From contig NZ_CP016286.1 of NCBI RefSeq assembly GCF_001679785.1, forward strand, positions 2,728,001 through 2,792,000: a stretch of 64,000 bases of DNA, read 5' to 3'. The notes below the pieces were generated by a model. It made no database searches, had not been told where the DNA came from, and was given only the letters and a program-made list of their open reading frames with translations. Positions within the stretch are counted from its first letter, which is position 1; each line of letters starts with the position of its first letter. This stretch comes from Rhizobium leguminosarum (lineage in GTDB: Bacteria > Pseudomonadota > Alphaproteobacteria > Rhizobiales > Rhizobiaceae). Positions 1 to 8,528 of the stretch are shown piece after piece. Both the position numbers and the translations under genes were made by a program.

Positions 1-163
1 GGCCGATCCGCGAGCCGATGACGCCTCGGCCCGCGCGCTCGTCGAAGGCCGCGATCAGCTGCACCGTGCGCATGCCGCGCTCCTGGTAATTATAGGAGGC
101 CTGCAGCAGCATCGTCGACTTGCCGGCGTTCATCGTCGAGTAGTTGAAATAGAGTTTTGCCAT
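1..163 (-). CDS. tdk: Thymidine kinase, N-terminal part (runs off the window)
   Basis: Only the first 54 codons are visible, because the gene continues beyond base 1. The translation begins [19 protein letters not shown], which holds the P-loop typical of type II thymidine kinases (phosphorylation of thymidine with ATP in nucleotide salvage). This is followed by the Gln/Tyr-rich helix and an [13 protein letters not shown] stretch as in the family. The ATG at 161-163 (minus strand) has an AAGGAG ribosome-binding site about 7 bases upstream. It is divergent from choX. The zinc-binding C-terminus cannot be checked here. Confidence 0.88.
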   Translation of the reverse strand, partial: MAKLYFNYSTMNAGKSTMLLQASYNYQERGMRTVQLIAAFDERAGRGVIGSRIG

Positions 164-397
164 CCGATTTCTCCTTGATCGGCTTATTGAAAGCTCGGAA
201 TGGCAAAGAAAAGCCCTGAGTGAGCGATAATCACAGGAATCCGGCTCGAAACCGCTGAAAGCCCCGAAAACAAGGCATTGCCAAAAGTCCGCCGACGTCG
301 CAATCGCATGGGTCGATACGGCGCAAACGCACTGAGGTCGCTTGTCAAACTCGGTTATTGATGATTGGCTTGGGAGCTTAAAGACTGGGAGTCTAAA

Positions 398-1354
398 ATG
401 AAAACAACAAGCACGTTCAAACTCGTTACTGCAACTGCCGTCGCCGCCCTCTCCGTTGCTACCGCCGCCTTCGCTGCCGAACCCGACAGCTGCTCCACCG
501 TTCGTTTCTCGGACGTCGGCTGGACGGATATCACCGCCACCACCGCCACCGCATCCGTCGTCTTGAAGAGCATCGGCTATCAGACCGACATCAAGGTTCT
601 CTCGGTGCCGGTCACCTATACCTCGCTGAAGAACAAGGACATCGATATCTTCCTCGGCAACTGGATGCCGACACAGGAAAAGGACGTCCGGCCCTATATC
701 GACGACAAGTCGGTTGAATCCTTCGGCCCCAACCTCGTCGGCGCCAAGTATACGCTTGCCACCAACGCCAAGGGAGCCGAACTCGGCATCAAGGACTTCA
801 AGGACATCGCCGCCCATAAGGACGATCTCGACGGCAAGATCTATGGCATCGAGCCCGGCAATGACGGCAACCGCCTCGTCATGGACATGATCGAGAAGAA
901 CGAGTTCGGCCTGAAGGATCTGGAAGTCGTCGAGTCCTCCGAACAGGGCATGCTCGCCCAGGTCGCTCGTGCAGACAAAGCGGGCAAGCCCGTTGTCTTC
1001 CTCGGCTGGGAACCCCATCCGATGAACACCAACTTCAAGCTGACCTACCTCACAGGCGGCGACAACGTCTTCGGCCCTGACTTCGGCGGTGCCAAGGTCT
1101 TCACCAACGTGCGTGCCGGTTATCTCGACGAATGCCCGAATGTCGGCATGATGTTGAAGAACTTGAAGTTCTCCCTCGACATGGAGAACCAGATCATGGG
1201 CAAGATCCTTAACGACGGCAAGGAGCCGGAAGCTGCGGCTTCCGAATGGCTGAAGGCGAACCCCGCAGCGCTCGAGCCCTGGCTTGCGGGCGTCAAGACC
1301 CGCGACGGCAGCGGCGAGGCCCTCGCGGCGGCCAAGACCGGCCTCGGCCTCTAA
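398..1354 (+). CDS. choX: Choline ABC transporter, periplasmic choline-binding protein
   Basis: This 318-residue protein has a Sec signal peptide of about 26 residues ending AFA. The OpuAC/ProX-type binding domain follows, starting [12 protein letters not shown], with the aromatic residues (W, Y) that in this family form the cation-pi cage for choline. The following genes are its permease and ATPase, which supports choline rather than generic betaine uptake, as in Sinorhizobium ChoXWV. The reading frame stays open upstream to a TTG at 365, but the ATG at 398 has a GGGAG ribosome-binding site and starts a clean signal peptide. Specificity is inferred from resemblance. Confidence 0.93.
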   Translation: MKTTSTFKLVTATAVAALSVATAAFAAEPDSCSTVRFSDVGWTDITATTATASVVLKSIGYQTDIKVLSVPVTYTSLKNKDIDIFLGNWMPTQEKDVRPYIDDKSVESFGPNLVGAKYTLATNAKGAELGIKDFKDIAAHKDDLDGKIYGIEPGNDGNRLVMDMIEKNEFGLKDLEVVESSEQGMLAQVARADKAGKPVVFLGWEPHPMNTNFKLTYLTGGDNVFGPDFGGAKVFTNVRAGYLDECPNVGMMLKNLKFSLDMENQIMGKILNDGKEPEAAASEWLKANPAALEPWLAGVKTRDGSGEALAAAKTGLGL

Positions 1355-1361
1355 TGATATG

Positions 1362-1395
1362 AACGGGGCGGCTCGCCGCCCCGTTTCATTTTTGT
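1362..1395 (+). terminator. Hairpin with T-tract between choX and choW
   Basis: A perfect 10-bp stem (1362-1371 with 1376-1385, loop CTCG) is followed by TTTCATTTTTG. It looks like an intrinsic terminator or attenuator inside the operon. It would let the binding protein be made in excess of the membrane components, as is common in ABC importers. Confidence 0.75.
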
Positions 1396-1426
1396 CCGAT
1401 TGTTGTTTTTTTGGATAGGCGCGCCC

Positions 1427-2272
1427 TTGAATTGGATCACCGAATTTAAGATTCCCGTTGGCCCCTGGGCCAAGTCCTTCGTGGATTGGCTGACCTCGAA
1501 CGGCGAATGGTTCTTCAACCAGATCGCCTTCCTGCTGTCGAGCGCGATAGACGGCCTGCTCTTCGTGCTGCAGAAGCCTCATCCGCTGATCGTCATCGCT
1601 GCCATCACCGCCATCGCCTTTTGGCTGCGCCGGTCGATCGCGGTTGCCGTCTTCACCTGTCTCGGGCTGCTGCTGATCGTGAACCAGGACTATTGGAAGG
1701 AAACGACGGAGACGCTCGCTCTCGTGCTCGCCGCCACCTTCGTCTGTATGGTGATCGGTATTCCGCTCGGCATTGCCGCCGCCCGCCGCCCTTGGGTCTA
1801 TGCTGCCATGCGCCCGGTGCTCGATCTCATGCAGACCATACCGACATTCGTCTATCTGATCCCGGCGCTCATCCTGTTCGGGCTCGGCATGGTGCCGGGC
1901 CTGATTGCGACCGTCATCTTCGCAATCCCCGCCCCGATCCGGCTGACGCGTCTCGGCATCATCTCGACGCCACCGTCCCTCGTCGAAGCCGCCGTGGCTT
2001 TCGGCGCGACGCCGATACAGGTGCTGCGCAAGATCGAGCTTCCCTTCGCCACGCCGCAGATCATGGCGGGTCTCACCCAGACCATCATGCTGTCGTTGTC
2101 GATGGTCGTCATCGCCGCCCTCGTCGGCGCTCCCGGGCTTGGCGTGCCCGTCGTCCGTGCGCTGAACACCGTCAATATCGCCAAGGGCTTCGAGGCGGGC
2201 TTCTGCATCGTCATCCTGGCAATCATTCTGGACCGGATGTTCCGCACCGCGGGTGAAGGAGGCGCTGCATGA
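1427..2272 (+). CDS. choW: Choline ABC transporter, permease
   Basis: The product is an inner-membrane permease of the ProW/OpuAB family with several hydrophobic helices and the EAA loop region ([21 protein letters not shown]). That loop contacts the ATPase. I start it at TTG 1427 ([14 protein letters not shown]), giving 281 residues. This matches the usual beginning of ChoW proteins and has GGATAGG upstream. The frame is open back to another TTG at 1400, which would add nine atypical residues. The stop overlaps the choV start (ATGA), indicating coupled translation. Confidence 0.9.
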   Translation: MNWITEFKIPVGPWAKSFVDWLTSNGEWFFNQIAFLLSSAIDGLLFVLQKPHPLIVIAAITAIAFWLRRSIAVAVFTCLGLLLIVNQDYWKETTETLALVLAATFVCMVIGIPLGIAAARRPWVYAAMRPVLDLMQTIPTFVYLIPALILFGLGMVPGLIATVIFAIPAPIRLTRLGIISTPPSLVEAAVAFGATPIQVLRKIELPFATPQIMAGLTQTIMLSLSMVVIAALVGAPGLGVPVVRALNTVNIAKGFEAGFCIVILAIILDRMFRTAGEGGAA

Positions 2273-3321
2273 CCGCGGTAAGCTTTAACAATGTCAGCAT
2301 CGTCTTCGGCGATCGGCCGGAAACCGCCCTTGCCATGGTCGACCAGGGCAAAACGCGCGACGAGATCGGCGCCGCCACCGGTCTTGTGCTCGGCGTGGCC
2401 AACGCCTCTCTGACGATCGAGGAAGGCGAGATCCTGGTGCTGATGGGTCTTTCCGGCTCCGGCAAGTCGACGCTGCTGCGCGCCGTCAACGGGCTCGCTC
2501 CCGTGGTGCGTGGCGATGTCGCGGTCTCGGCGGCCACCGGCCCCGTCAACCCCTATAGATGCAATGCCAAGGCCTTGCGCGACCTGCGCTCCCACACCGT
2601 CTCCATGGTGTTCCAGCAATTCGCCCTCCTGCCCTGGCGCACCGTCGCCGACAATGTCGGCTTCGGTCTCGAGCTCGCCGGCATGCCGGAAGCCGAACGC
2701 AAGCTTCGGGTCGGCGAGCAGCTTGAACTCGTCAACCTGACGAAATGGGCCGATCGCAAGGTCAACGAGCTTTCCGGCGGCATGCAGCAGCGTGTCGGCC
2801 TTGCCCGCGCCTTTGCCACCGGCGCCCCGATCCTGCTCATGGACGAGCCTTTCTCGGCTCTCGACCCACTGATCCGCACCCGCCTGCAGGATGAGCTCCT
2901 GGAATTCCAGCGGCGGCTGAAAAAGACCATCCTCTTCGTCAGCCACGATCTCGACGAGGCCTTCCGCATCGGCAATCGCATTGCCATCATGGAGAGCGGC
3001 CGCATCATCCAGTGCGGGACGCCGCACGATATCGTCAAGAACCCCGCAGACCAGTATGTCGCCGATTTCGTGCAGAACCTCAATCCGATCAACATGCTGA
3101 CGGCCGCCGACGTCATGCAGCCAGGCCTCGGCCAGACTGCCGCCGGCATGAGCGTCAGCGCCACGGCCCGCGCCGCGACCCCGCTCATCGATATTCTCGA
3201 TGCCCTTGCCCGCCAGCCGGGCAGTATCGGGATCGTCGAGAACGGCGCGATCGTCGGCACCATCTCGGCTCAGGATATCGTTGCCGGCCTCACCCGCCAT
3301 CGCCGCAAGGAGGAAGCTTGA
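2269..3321 (+). CDS. choV: Choline ABC transporter, ATP-binding protein
   Basis: This 350-residue ABC ATPase of the ProV/OpuAA type has Walker [10 protein letters not shown] (about residues 60-68), a Q-loop ([13 protein letters not shown]), signature [14 protein letters not shown], Walker [14 protein letters not shown] and the switch His in FVSHDLDEA. After the nucleotide-binding domain comes a short C-terminal tail ([22 protein letters not shown]) resembling a single degenerate CBS-type module. It is shorter than the tandem CBS domains of E. coli ProV. It completes choXWV and overlaps choW by 4 bases. Confidence 0.93.
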   Translation: MTAVSFNNVSIVFGDRPETALAMVDQGKTRDEIGAATGLVLGVANASLTIEEGEILVLMGLSGSGKSTLLRAVNGLAPVVRGDVAVSAATGPVNPYRCNAKALRDLRSHTVSMVFQQFALLPWRTVADNVGFGLELAGMPEAERKLRVGEQLELVNLTKWADRKVNELSGGMQQRVGLARAFATGAPILLMDEPFSALDPLIRTRLQDELLEFQRRLKKTILFVSHDLDEAFRIGNRIAIMESGRIIQCGTPHDIVKNPADQYVADFVQNLNPINMLTAADVMQPGLGQTAAGMSVSATARAATPLIDILDALARQPGSIGIVENGAIVGTISAQDIVAGLTRHRRKEEA

Positions 3322-3329
3322 TGTTTTCC

Positions 3330-3352
3330 ATCCGCTTTGTCACAAAGCGGAT
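3330..3352. other. Perfect 11-bp palindrome abutting the hugZ-like start codon
   Basis: Arms 3330-3340 and 3342-3352 are exact reverse complements around a single C, so the element occupies the place where the ribosome-binding site of the next gene should be. No purine-rich site is seen otherwise. It could be a protein operator or an RNA hairpin controlling translation of the HugZ-like gene. It could also end choV transcription, but it lacks a T-tract. Confidence 0.6.
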
Positions 3353-4102
3353 ATGAAAGATCAGCCCTCCCCTCTACGCGAAACCGACGACGAAGCCCGC
3401 AAGCTCGCCCGCGTGTTGTTGCGCTCCGCCCGCTATGCTGCGATCGCCGTTCTCGACCCCGAGACCGGCTTTCCCTTCGCCAGCCGCGTGCTGGTCGCTA
3501 CCGACATCGACGGAACGCCCGTGATCCTCGTTTCGAAGCTGTCGGCCCACACCAAAGCGCTCGCCAAGGACCCGCGCGCTTCGCTCCTCACCGGTGAACC
3601 CGGCAAGGGCGACCCCCTCGCCTATCCCCGTTTGACGACCCAATGCCTGGCAGAACCCGTCGAGCGTGGCAATGCAATCCATGAGCGTATCCGCACGCGT
3701 TTTCTCGATCGCCACAGCAAGGCGGCGCTTTATATCGACTTTCCTGATTTCCTGTTCTTCCGTCTCAAGCCGGAGCAGGCCAGCCTCAATGGCGGATTCG
3801 GCCGCGCCTACCTGCTTGATGGGAATGATCTCGTAATCCAGTCGGCCGCGAATGAGGCGATCGCCGCCGAGGCGGCAGAGACAGTGCGAGATTTAGTAGA
3901 ACGCCATCCCGATATCGCCGATGCCCTCGCTACCAGGCTAAAGGCGCCAGAATCGGGTCCTTGGCGCATTTGTGGTATCGATTCCTCAGGTTTCGACATG
4001 ATTTCCGGCGACATCCTTCTGCGATACGAGTTCGAAACCCTCGCTGTGGATGCCGATCACATTTGTTCAAACATGTCTAAAGTAGCATACTCGATACCTT
4101 AA
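3353..4102 (+). CDS. HugZ-family / pyridoxamine 5'-phosphate oxidase-like haem utilisation protein
   Basis: The product has 249 residues. The N-terminal half is a split-barrel flavin/haem-binding fold (RSARYAAIAVLDPETGFPFASRVLV ... DGTPVILVSKLSAHTKAL). The C-terminal half resembles the DUF2470-type domain found in HugZ haem-iron utilisation proteins (GIDSSGFDMISGD). HugZ homologues bind or degrade haem in the cytoplasm, so a role in haem iron release is inferred. The start ATG at 3353 sits directly after a palindrome. The frame is open further upstream inside choV, which I judge non-genuine. Family assignment is good, activity is not proven. Confidence 0.8.
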   Translation: MKDQPSPLRETDDEARKLARVLLRSARYAAIAVLDPETGFPFASRVLVATDIDGTPVILVSKLSAHTKALAKDPRASLLTGEPGKGDPLAYPRLTTQCLAEPVERGNAIHERIRTRFLDRHSKAALYIDFPDFLFFRLKPEQASLNGGFGRAYLLDGNDLVIQSAANEAIAAEAAETVRDLVERHPDIADALATRLKAPESGPWRICGIDSSGFDMISGDILLRYEFETLAVDADHICSNMSKVAYSIP

Positions 4103-4103
4103 A

Positions 4104-4119
4104 TTTAGGTATATACAAT
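4104..4119 (+). promoter_or_regulatory. NolR-type box, upstream copy
   Basis: TTTAG, nine bases, then AT matches the published NolR consensus (A/T)TTAG-N9-A(T/A) exactly. It lies about 100 bases before the NolR-like gene, just after the hugZ-like stop codon. Confidence 0.5.
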
Positions 4120-4199
4120 CTTCGAGCCTAGTTGGTAGCTTTTGGTGTCAGTCAAATCCGGCTGGCGCTCTGCGCCAACTCGCTTGATGTACGTTTCGC

Positions 4200-4215
4200 A
4201 TTAGGAAGATAACAT
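4200..4215 (+). promoter_or_regulatory. NolR-type box overlapping the ribosome-binding site
   Basis: ATTAG, nine bases, then AT fits the NolR consensus exactly and ends on the base before the ATG of the NolR-like gene. It covers the GGAAGA ribosome-binding site, so binding would be expected to repress the gene itself. Confidence 0.5.
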
Positions 4216-4533
4216 ATGGAAACCTCTGATTTGGCCGATCACACGAATGTGGCGGCAGCTTTATTGTCGGCCATGGCCAACCCTAAAAGATTGCTGATCC
4301 TGTGCAGCCTCGTGAAGGGCGAAGTGGCCGTCGGCGTGCTTGCGACGCAGGTCGGGCTCAGCCAGTCGGCTCTTTCTCAGCACCTCTCGAAACTGCGCGC
4401 TCAAAAGCTGGTCAAGACCCGCCGGGACGCACAAACCATCTACTATTCGAGCACCTCCGAGCCGGTCATGAAAATCCTGGCAACGCTCGAAGATATCTAC
4501 CTCGTGCAGAACAGGAATAGGTCCGCCGCCTGA
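4216..4533 (+). CDS. ArsR-family winged-helix regulator, NolR-like
   Basis: This is a 105-residue protein with the ArsR winged helix. The recognition helix region is VGLSQSALSQHLSKLRAQ (about 46-63), followed by the wing TRRDAQTIYYSS. These segments are nearly the same as in rhizobial NolR, the repressor of nodulation genes. The N- and C-terminal tails are shorter than in Sinorhizobium NolR (about 120 residues). It could be NolR itself or a close paralogue. No metal-binding CxC motif is present. Two exact NolR boxes upstream suggest autoregulation, and a strong terminator follows. Confidence 0.85.
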   Translation: METSDLADHTNVAAALLSAMANPKRLLILCSLVKGEVAVGVLATQVGLSQSALSQHLSKLRAQKLVKTRRDAQTIYYSSTSEPVMKILATLEDIYLVQNRNRSAA

Positions 4534-4624
4534 TGATAGCGCTGACATGATGTCGGCCGATGTCGTGCTGCAAGGGGATGTTCCCGGAGGCTTGGCAACG
4601 ATATTTCAGCACCTGAACCTTATG

Positions 4625-4664
4625 GCACGACCGGCAAATTTGCGATTTGCCGGTCGTGCTTTTA
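4625..4664 (+). terminator. Strong intrinsic terminator after the NolR-like gene
   Basis: A perfect 15-bp stem (4625-4639 with 4645-4659, loop TTGCG) is followed by TTTTAT. It stands about 90 bases past the NolR-like stop and faces the convergent phoX-like gene, so it may serve both directions. Confidence 0.85.
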
Positions 4665-4764
4665 TAATGACAGCCGGTCGCGCAGGAACGCCCGTCTCGC
4701 TATCGGTTTTTTGTCTTGGTGCAATTCTAGACGTAAAACTGCCGCGCACTTTGCCGGAGTTGCT

Positions 4765-6696
4765 TTAACTGCCGACCACATCGTTGTTGACGCGGCTCAG
4801 CACCACCAGCGACGGACGGGCGGGCATGCCGGGTTTGAAATCCGGCCAGTCGGTGCCGGCATCCTCCATCGAGGTCGCATCCTCGTTGTCGGCCATCCGC
4901 AGTTCGCCCGGATGCTGGATGGAAAGAAAGACGCTGCTGCCGTCAGGGGTGAAAGTCGGCGAACAGGCTTCCGAGCCGACGGGCGCAATATAGAACAGCT
5001 TCGGAAGTGCCCGGCCCGGGCCTTCGGTATCCATCACATAGACGGAATCGGTTATGCCTTCCGGCGGCGGGCCGTCGGTGGTGACCCAGAGGCGTCCGGC
5101 CGGATCGACCGCGAGATTGTCGGGGTCTGTGAACCAGCCGGCCGAGGTCGTCGCAGGATGAAACATCGCCTGATCCCCTGCCTTGGCGGGATCGCCGCAG
5201 AGGATCAAGACGTCCCATTTGAAGCTGTCGGCGGCATAATCCGGCTTTTCGGGACCGCCAGGTGCTGCGAGTTCCAGCAGGTGACCGTGCGGATTGGGGC
5301 TGCGCGGATTGGCAATGTTGACCATCTCCTTCTCGTCGCCGCCCTCAACCTTGGGCAGCCGATCTTCGTTCTCGGTCATGGCGACATAAAGCTTGCCGGT
5401 GCCGAGATGCGCGATGAAGCCCTCCGGTCCGTCCATCGGCGTGGCGCCGACGAGATCGGCTGCGGCGCGCGTCGCCAGCACGACGTCGGCCTGGCTCTTG
5501 AAGCCAGCTTCCGCCGTCAGCGGCCCCTCGCCCGCAATGAGCGGGATCCAGGCCATCGTGCCGTTGCTTTCGAACTTTGCGACATCAAGCGTGCCGTGGT
5601 CGAGCAGATCCTTGTTGGCGGCGCGATCGTTCGGGTTCCAGGGATCGCGGGTGACGAAGCGGTAAATATATTCGAAGTCGTCGTCATCGCCCATGAAGAC
5701 CACCACACGGCCGTCAGGGGCGACGCAACAGTGGGCCCCCTCATGCGTCATACGGCCGAGCGAGGTGCGCTTGACCGGCTTTGCCGTCGGATCGAACGGA
5801 TCGATCTCGACGACCCAATCGAAACGCATCCATTCGTTCGGCTCTTCCTCGAATTTGAAGCGCGGCTCGACGCGGCTGACGGAATAGATGTCGTTCTCGT
5901 CTTCATCCCAGCCCTGACGCTCGACCAACTCCTGGTTCGGAAGTTTTTTGTAATCGCCGGCGAAGACGTCCATGGCGCCTTCCTCGCCCGAAAGCATCGT
6001 GCCCCAGGGAGTGATGCCGCCATTGCAGTTCGAGATCGTCCCGAAGACGATCGTGCCGGTCGGATCGGCTTTGGTCTTAAGACGATCGTCGCCGGCAGCC
6101 GGACCGGAGATGCCAATCTCGGTGCTCATATGGATGCGGCGATTGTATTTCCCGTCCTTGACGATCGCCCACCTGCCGTCCGTCTTCCTCACTTCGAAGA
6201 TCGAGACGCCGAGCGCGGCCATGATGGCGCGAATCTGATGATCGGTAAGCTTCTCGCGGTAATCCTCGCTCGTCAGGCCGGGAAACATCAGGAAAGGCGT
6301 TGCATATTCATGGCTGACCACCATCAACCCGTGGTCGGAGCTCTTCTCGCCCCAGGGCAGCGGCAGAAACTGCGTGAAGTCGTTATTGTAGCCGAACTGA
6401 CGCTCGGCAGCCTTACCGTCAAGCGCCGCAATGTCAAATTCCGGGCTGTCGGGGAAAAGTGCATCGCCCCAGCGCGCCAGGATCTGGCGCTCGTAGCCCT
6501 CCGGCCAGTGGTCGGCGGTATCGCGCACGCGCTTGAGTTCCGGAAACGTCAGGCTGGAGCCGGCAGCCTCGGCATGCGCGGTTCCGAGCGCCGGCGAAAG
6601 TGCCGCAGCGCCCATCGCCGCGAGAAAGCCCTTGAGCACGCTGCGGCGGCGAACGCCCTCTTCGAGAATGGCGGCCGTAACTTGGCGCGAATGCAT
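4765..6696 (-). CDS. PhoX-family (DUF839) secreted phosphatase with Tat signal
   Basis: The 643-residue frame begins with a twin-arginine signal RRRSVLKGF (about 16-24), then a hydrophobic stretch and AHA cleavage region. The rest has the DUF839/PhoX layout, including the HEY segment (MVVSHEYATPFLMF), the MTHEGAHCC region, and acidic calcium/iron-binding loops. PhoX enzymes are exported folded and act as calcium-dependent alkaline phosphatases. The ATG at 6694-6696 lacks a clear ribosome-binding site, while a better-placed start 43 bases upstream is in another frame. The N-terminus may therefore be frameshifted. Substrate is not deducible. Confidence 0.85.
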   Translation of the reverse strand: MHSRQVTAAILEEGVRRRSVLKGFLAAMGAAALSPALGTAHAEAAGSSLTFPELKRVRDTADHWPEGYERQILARWGDALFPDSPEFDIAALDGKAAERQFGYNNDFTQFLPLPWGEKSSDHGLMVVSHEYATPFLMFPGLTSEDYREKLTDHQIRAIMAALGVSIFEVRKTDGRWAIVKDGKYNRRIHMSTEIGISGPAAGDDRLKTKADPTGTIVFGTISNCNGGITPWGTMLSGEEGAMDVFAGDYKKLPNQELVERQGWDEDENDIYSVSRVEPRFKFEEEPNEWMRFDWVVEIDPFDPTAKPVKRTSLGRMTHEGAHCCVAPDGRVVVFMGDDDDFEYIYRFVTRDPWNPNDRAANKDLLDHGTLDVAKFESNGTMAWIPLIAGEGPLTAEAGFKSQADVVLATRAAADLVGATPMDGPEGFIAHLGTGKLYVAMTENEDRLPKVEGGDEKEMVNIANPRSPNPHGHLLELAAPGGPEKPDYAADSFKWDVLILCGDPAKAGDQAMFHPATTSAGWFTDPDNLAVDPAGRLWVTTDGPPPEGITDSVYVMDTEGPGRALPKLFYIAPVGSEACSPTFTPDGSSVFLSIQHPGELRMADNEDATSMEDAGTDWPDFKPGMPARPSLVVLSRVNNDVVGS

Positions 6697-6736
6697 GGCG
6701 CCGCGTGGGGCGCGCCCTTGTCTTCTGGCGGTCAGA

Positions 6737-6750
6737 CATCAGTATCTCCG
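6737..6750 (-). promoter_or_regulatory. Ribosome-binding site and ATG out of frame with the phoX-like gene
   Basis: On the minus strand GGAG stands six bases before an ATG at 6737-6739, the best start signal of the region. It opens a frame (MSDRQKTRARP...) offset by one base from the phosphatase frame that begins at 6696. One inserted or missing base within the first fifteen codons would join them. Confidence 0.45.
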
Positions 6751-6899
6751 ATCGAAATATCGTTTTATTTCAGTGAATTGATGAAATGCAATTGCGCCTT
6801 GCGAGCCATCGGTTTTTGTAACAAGCCGAGGCGAAGGATTGATGACGGGCGGCCTGCAGTGCCTGACCCCGGATATTTCCGGATCGAACCAAGCAAGTT

Positions 6900-6922
6900 G
6901 AGCCTCCCGTCAGGAGGGGCTC
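6900..6922 (+). other. Hairpin in the leader of the aminotransferase gene
   Basis: The 290-base gap 6740-7029 holds a stem GAGCCTCC / GGAGGGGCTC (two unpaired G) about 110 bases before the aminotransferase start. I could not match it to a known riboswitch class. Otherwise I see only the AGGAG site before the start codon. Confidence 0.3.
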
Positions 6923-7029
6923 TGGGGACTTTTCCCGTTGACGCCTTGGGAAGCCCTGATAATTTGACCGGGCAGTAAAAATATGGGCGTGAAGCCCGGG
7001 AAAGGGCCGTCAGCGGCCAGGAGAACAGC

Positions 7030-8355
7030 ATGTCCAATCGCCTCAATGCACCGAACGATCTTCGCGCCTTCTGGATGCCGTTTACGGCAAATCGCCAGTT
7101 CAAGAAGGAGCCGCGTTTGTTCGTCGGCGCCAAGGACATGTACTATACGACCCATGACGGTCGTCAGGTGCTGGACGGCACGGCTGGCCTCTGGTGCGTC
7201 AATGCCGGCCACTGCCGCCCGAAGATCACCGAGGCGATCCGCGAGCAGGCCGGCGAACTCGATTACGCGCCGGCCTTCCAGCTCGGCCATCCCAAGGCCT
7301 TCGAACTGGCGAACCGCCTGGTCGACATTGCCCCTGAAGGCCTGAACCACGTCCTCTACACCAACTCCGGCTCAGAATCCGTCGAGACCGCGCTCAAGGT
7401 GGCGCTCGCCTATCACCGTGTGAAGGGCAATGGATCACGCTTCCGCCTGATCGGCCGCGAGCGCGGCTATCACGGCGTCAACTTCGGCGGCATATCCGTC
7501 GGCGGCATCGTCACCAACCGCAAGATGTTCGGCACGCTTCTGACCGGCGTCGATCACATGCCGCACACCCACCAGCCCGGCAAGAACAACTTTACCCGCG
7601 GCGAGCCCGAGCATGGCGGCGACATCGCCACCGAGCTCGAGCGTATCGTCACCCTGCATGACGCCTCGACCGTCGCCGCCGTCATCGTCGAGCCGGTGGC
7701 GGGCTCCACCGGCGTCTTGATCCCACCGAAGGGCTACCTGCAGAAGCTGCGCGAGATTTGCACCAAACACGGTATCCTTCTGATCTTCGACGAAGTCATC
7801 ACCGGCTTCGGCCGCCTCGGCGCCCCCTTTGCCGCGCAATATTACGACGTCAAGCCCGACATGATCACCGCCGCCAAGGGACTGACCAACGGCGTCATTC
7901 CGATGGGCGCCGTCTTCGTCACCTCCGAGATCCATGATGCCTTCATGAACGGCCCGGAGCACATGATCGAGTTCTTCCACGGCTATACCTATTCCGGCAA
8001 CCCGATTGCCTCCGCCGCCGCACTCGCCACGCTCGACACCTACAAGGAAGAGGGCCTGCTGACACGCGCCGCCGAGCTTTCCGACTACTGGGCCGACGCG
8101 TTGCATTCGCTGAAGGACTGCCCCAATGTCATCGACATCAGGAACACCGGCCTGATCGGCGCCATCGAGCTCGACCCGATCGCCGGCGAGCCCACCAAGC
8201 GCGCCTTCACCGCTTTCCTGAAAGCCTATGAAAGCGGCCTGCTAATCCGCACCACCGGCGATATCATCGCGCTCTCCCCGCCGCTGATCATCGAGAAGCA
8301 CCACATCGACGAGCTCTTCGGCAAGCTGCGGACGATCCTCCAGAACAACATTTGA
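7030..8355 (+). CDS. Class III aminotransferase, omega-amino acid (beta-alanine)-pyruvate type
   Basis: The 441-residue PLP enzyme of fold type I class III shows the phosphate-binding NSGSESVETALK, the DEVITGFGRLG motif with the PLP-pyridine Asp, and the Schiff-base lysine in TAAKGLTNG (Lys283). The opening FWMPFTANRQFKKEPRL and AGLWCVNAGHCRP are typical of omega-amino acid:pyruvate aminotransferases. Those move the amino group of beta-alanine or similar amines to pyruvate. It stands alone with a good AGGAG ribosome-binding site and ends in a RIME-like repeat that may terminate transcription. Exact substrate is inferred. Confidence 0.87.
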   Translation: MSNRLNAPNDLRAFWMPFTANRQFKKEPRLFVGAKDMYYTTHDGRQVLDGTAGLWCVNAGHCRPKITEAIREQAGELDYAPAFQLGHPKAFELANRLVDIAPEGLNHVLYTNSGSESVETALKVALAYHRVKGNGSRFRLIGRERGYHGVNFGGISVGGIVTNRKMFGTLLTGVDHMPHTHQPGKNNFTRGEPEHGGDIATELERIVTLHDASTVAAVIVEPVAGSTGVLIPPKGYLQKLREICTKHGILLIFDEVITGFGRLGAPFAAQYYDVKPDMITAAKGLTNGVIPMGAVFVTSEIHDAFMNGPEHMIEFFHGYTYSGNPIASAAALATLDTYKEEGLLTRAAELSDYWADALHSLKDCPNVIDIRNTGLIGAIELDPIAGEPTKRAFTAFLKAYESGLLIRTTGDIIALSPPLIIEKHHIDELFGKLRTILQNNI

Positions 8356-8396
8356 GAAAGCTCTGAAGACTTCCGGCATCAGGGCCTACGGCGGAT

Positions 8397-8492
8397 AATT
8401 CCTTAAATCGGATTCGATTTAAGGCACAAAATTATGCAGCAATTCAAAGTGTTACAGCGCCGCGCATCTGAATAGACGCGCGGCGCTGTAAA
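8397..8492 (+). repeat. RIME-like palindromic repeat, family A copy 1
   Basis: Two hairpins are joined by the spacer AATTCAAAGTGTTACAGCGC. The first is 10 bp (8401-8410 with 8415-8424). The second is a perfect 13-bp stem (8453-8465 with 8478-8490). Copies with the same plan occur at 21435, 29737 and 36002. This one lies between convergent genes. Confidence 0.8.
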
Positions 8493-8528
8493 TCCACGCA
8501 GGCCCTTTGTTGGGAAGACCGATAGGCC

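Noticed and set aside
1852..3300. Long minus-strand frame opposite choW/choV
   Set aside because: Shadow of choV; low-complexity composition and no start signal.
4711..6978. Very long open frame on the plus strand opposite the phoX-like gene
   Set aside because: It is the antisense shadow of a clear Tat-phosphatase. Its translation is rich in Arg, His, Gly and has no domain, as is common in GC-rich DNA.
6840..7029. Possible riboswitch before the omega-aminotransferase
   Set aside because: Only one short hairpin is visible and no known aptamer core could be matched by eye. Kept only as a hairpin.
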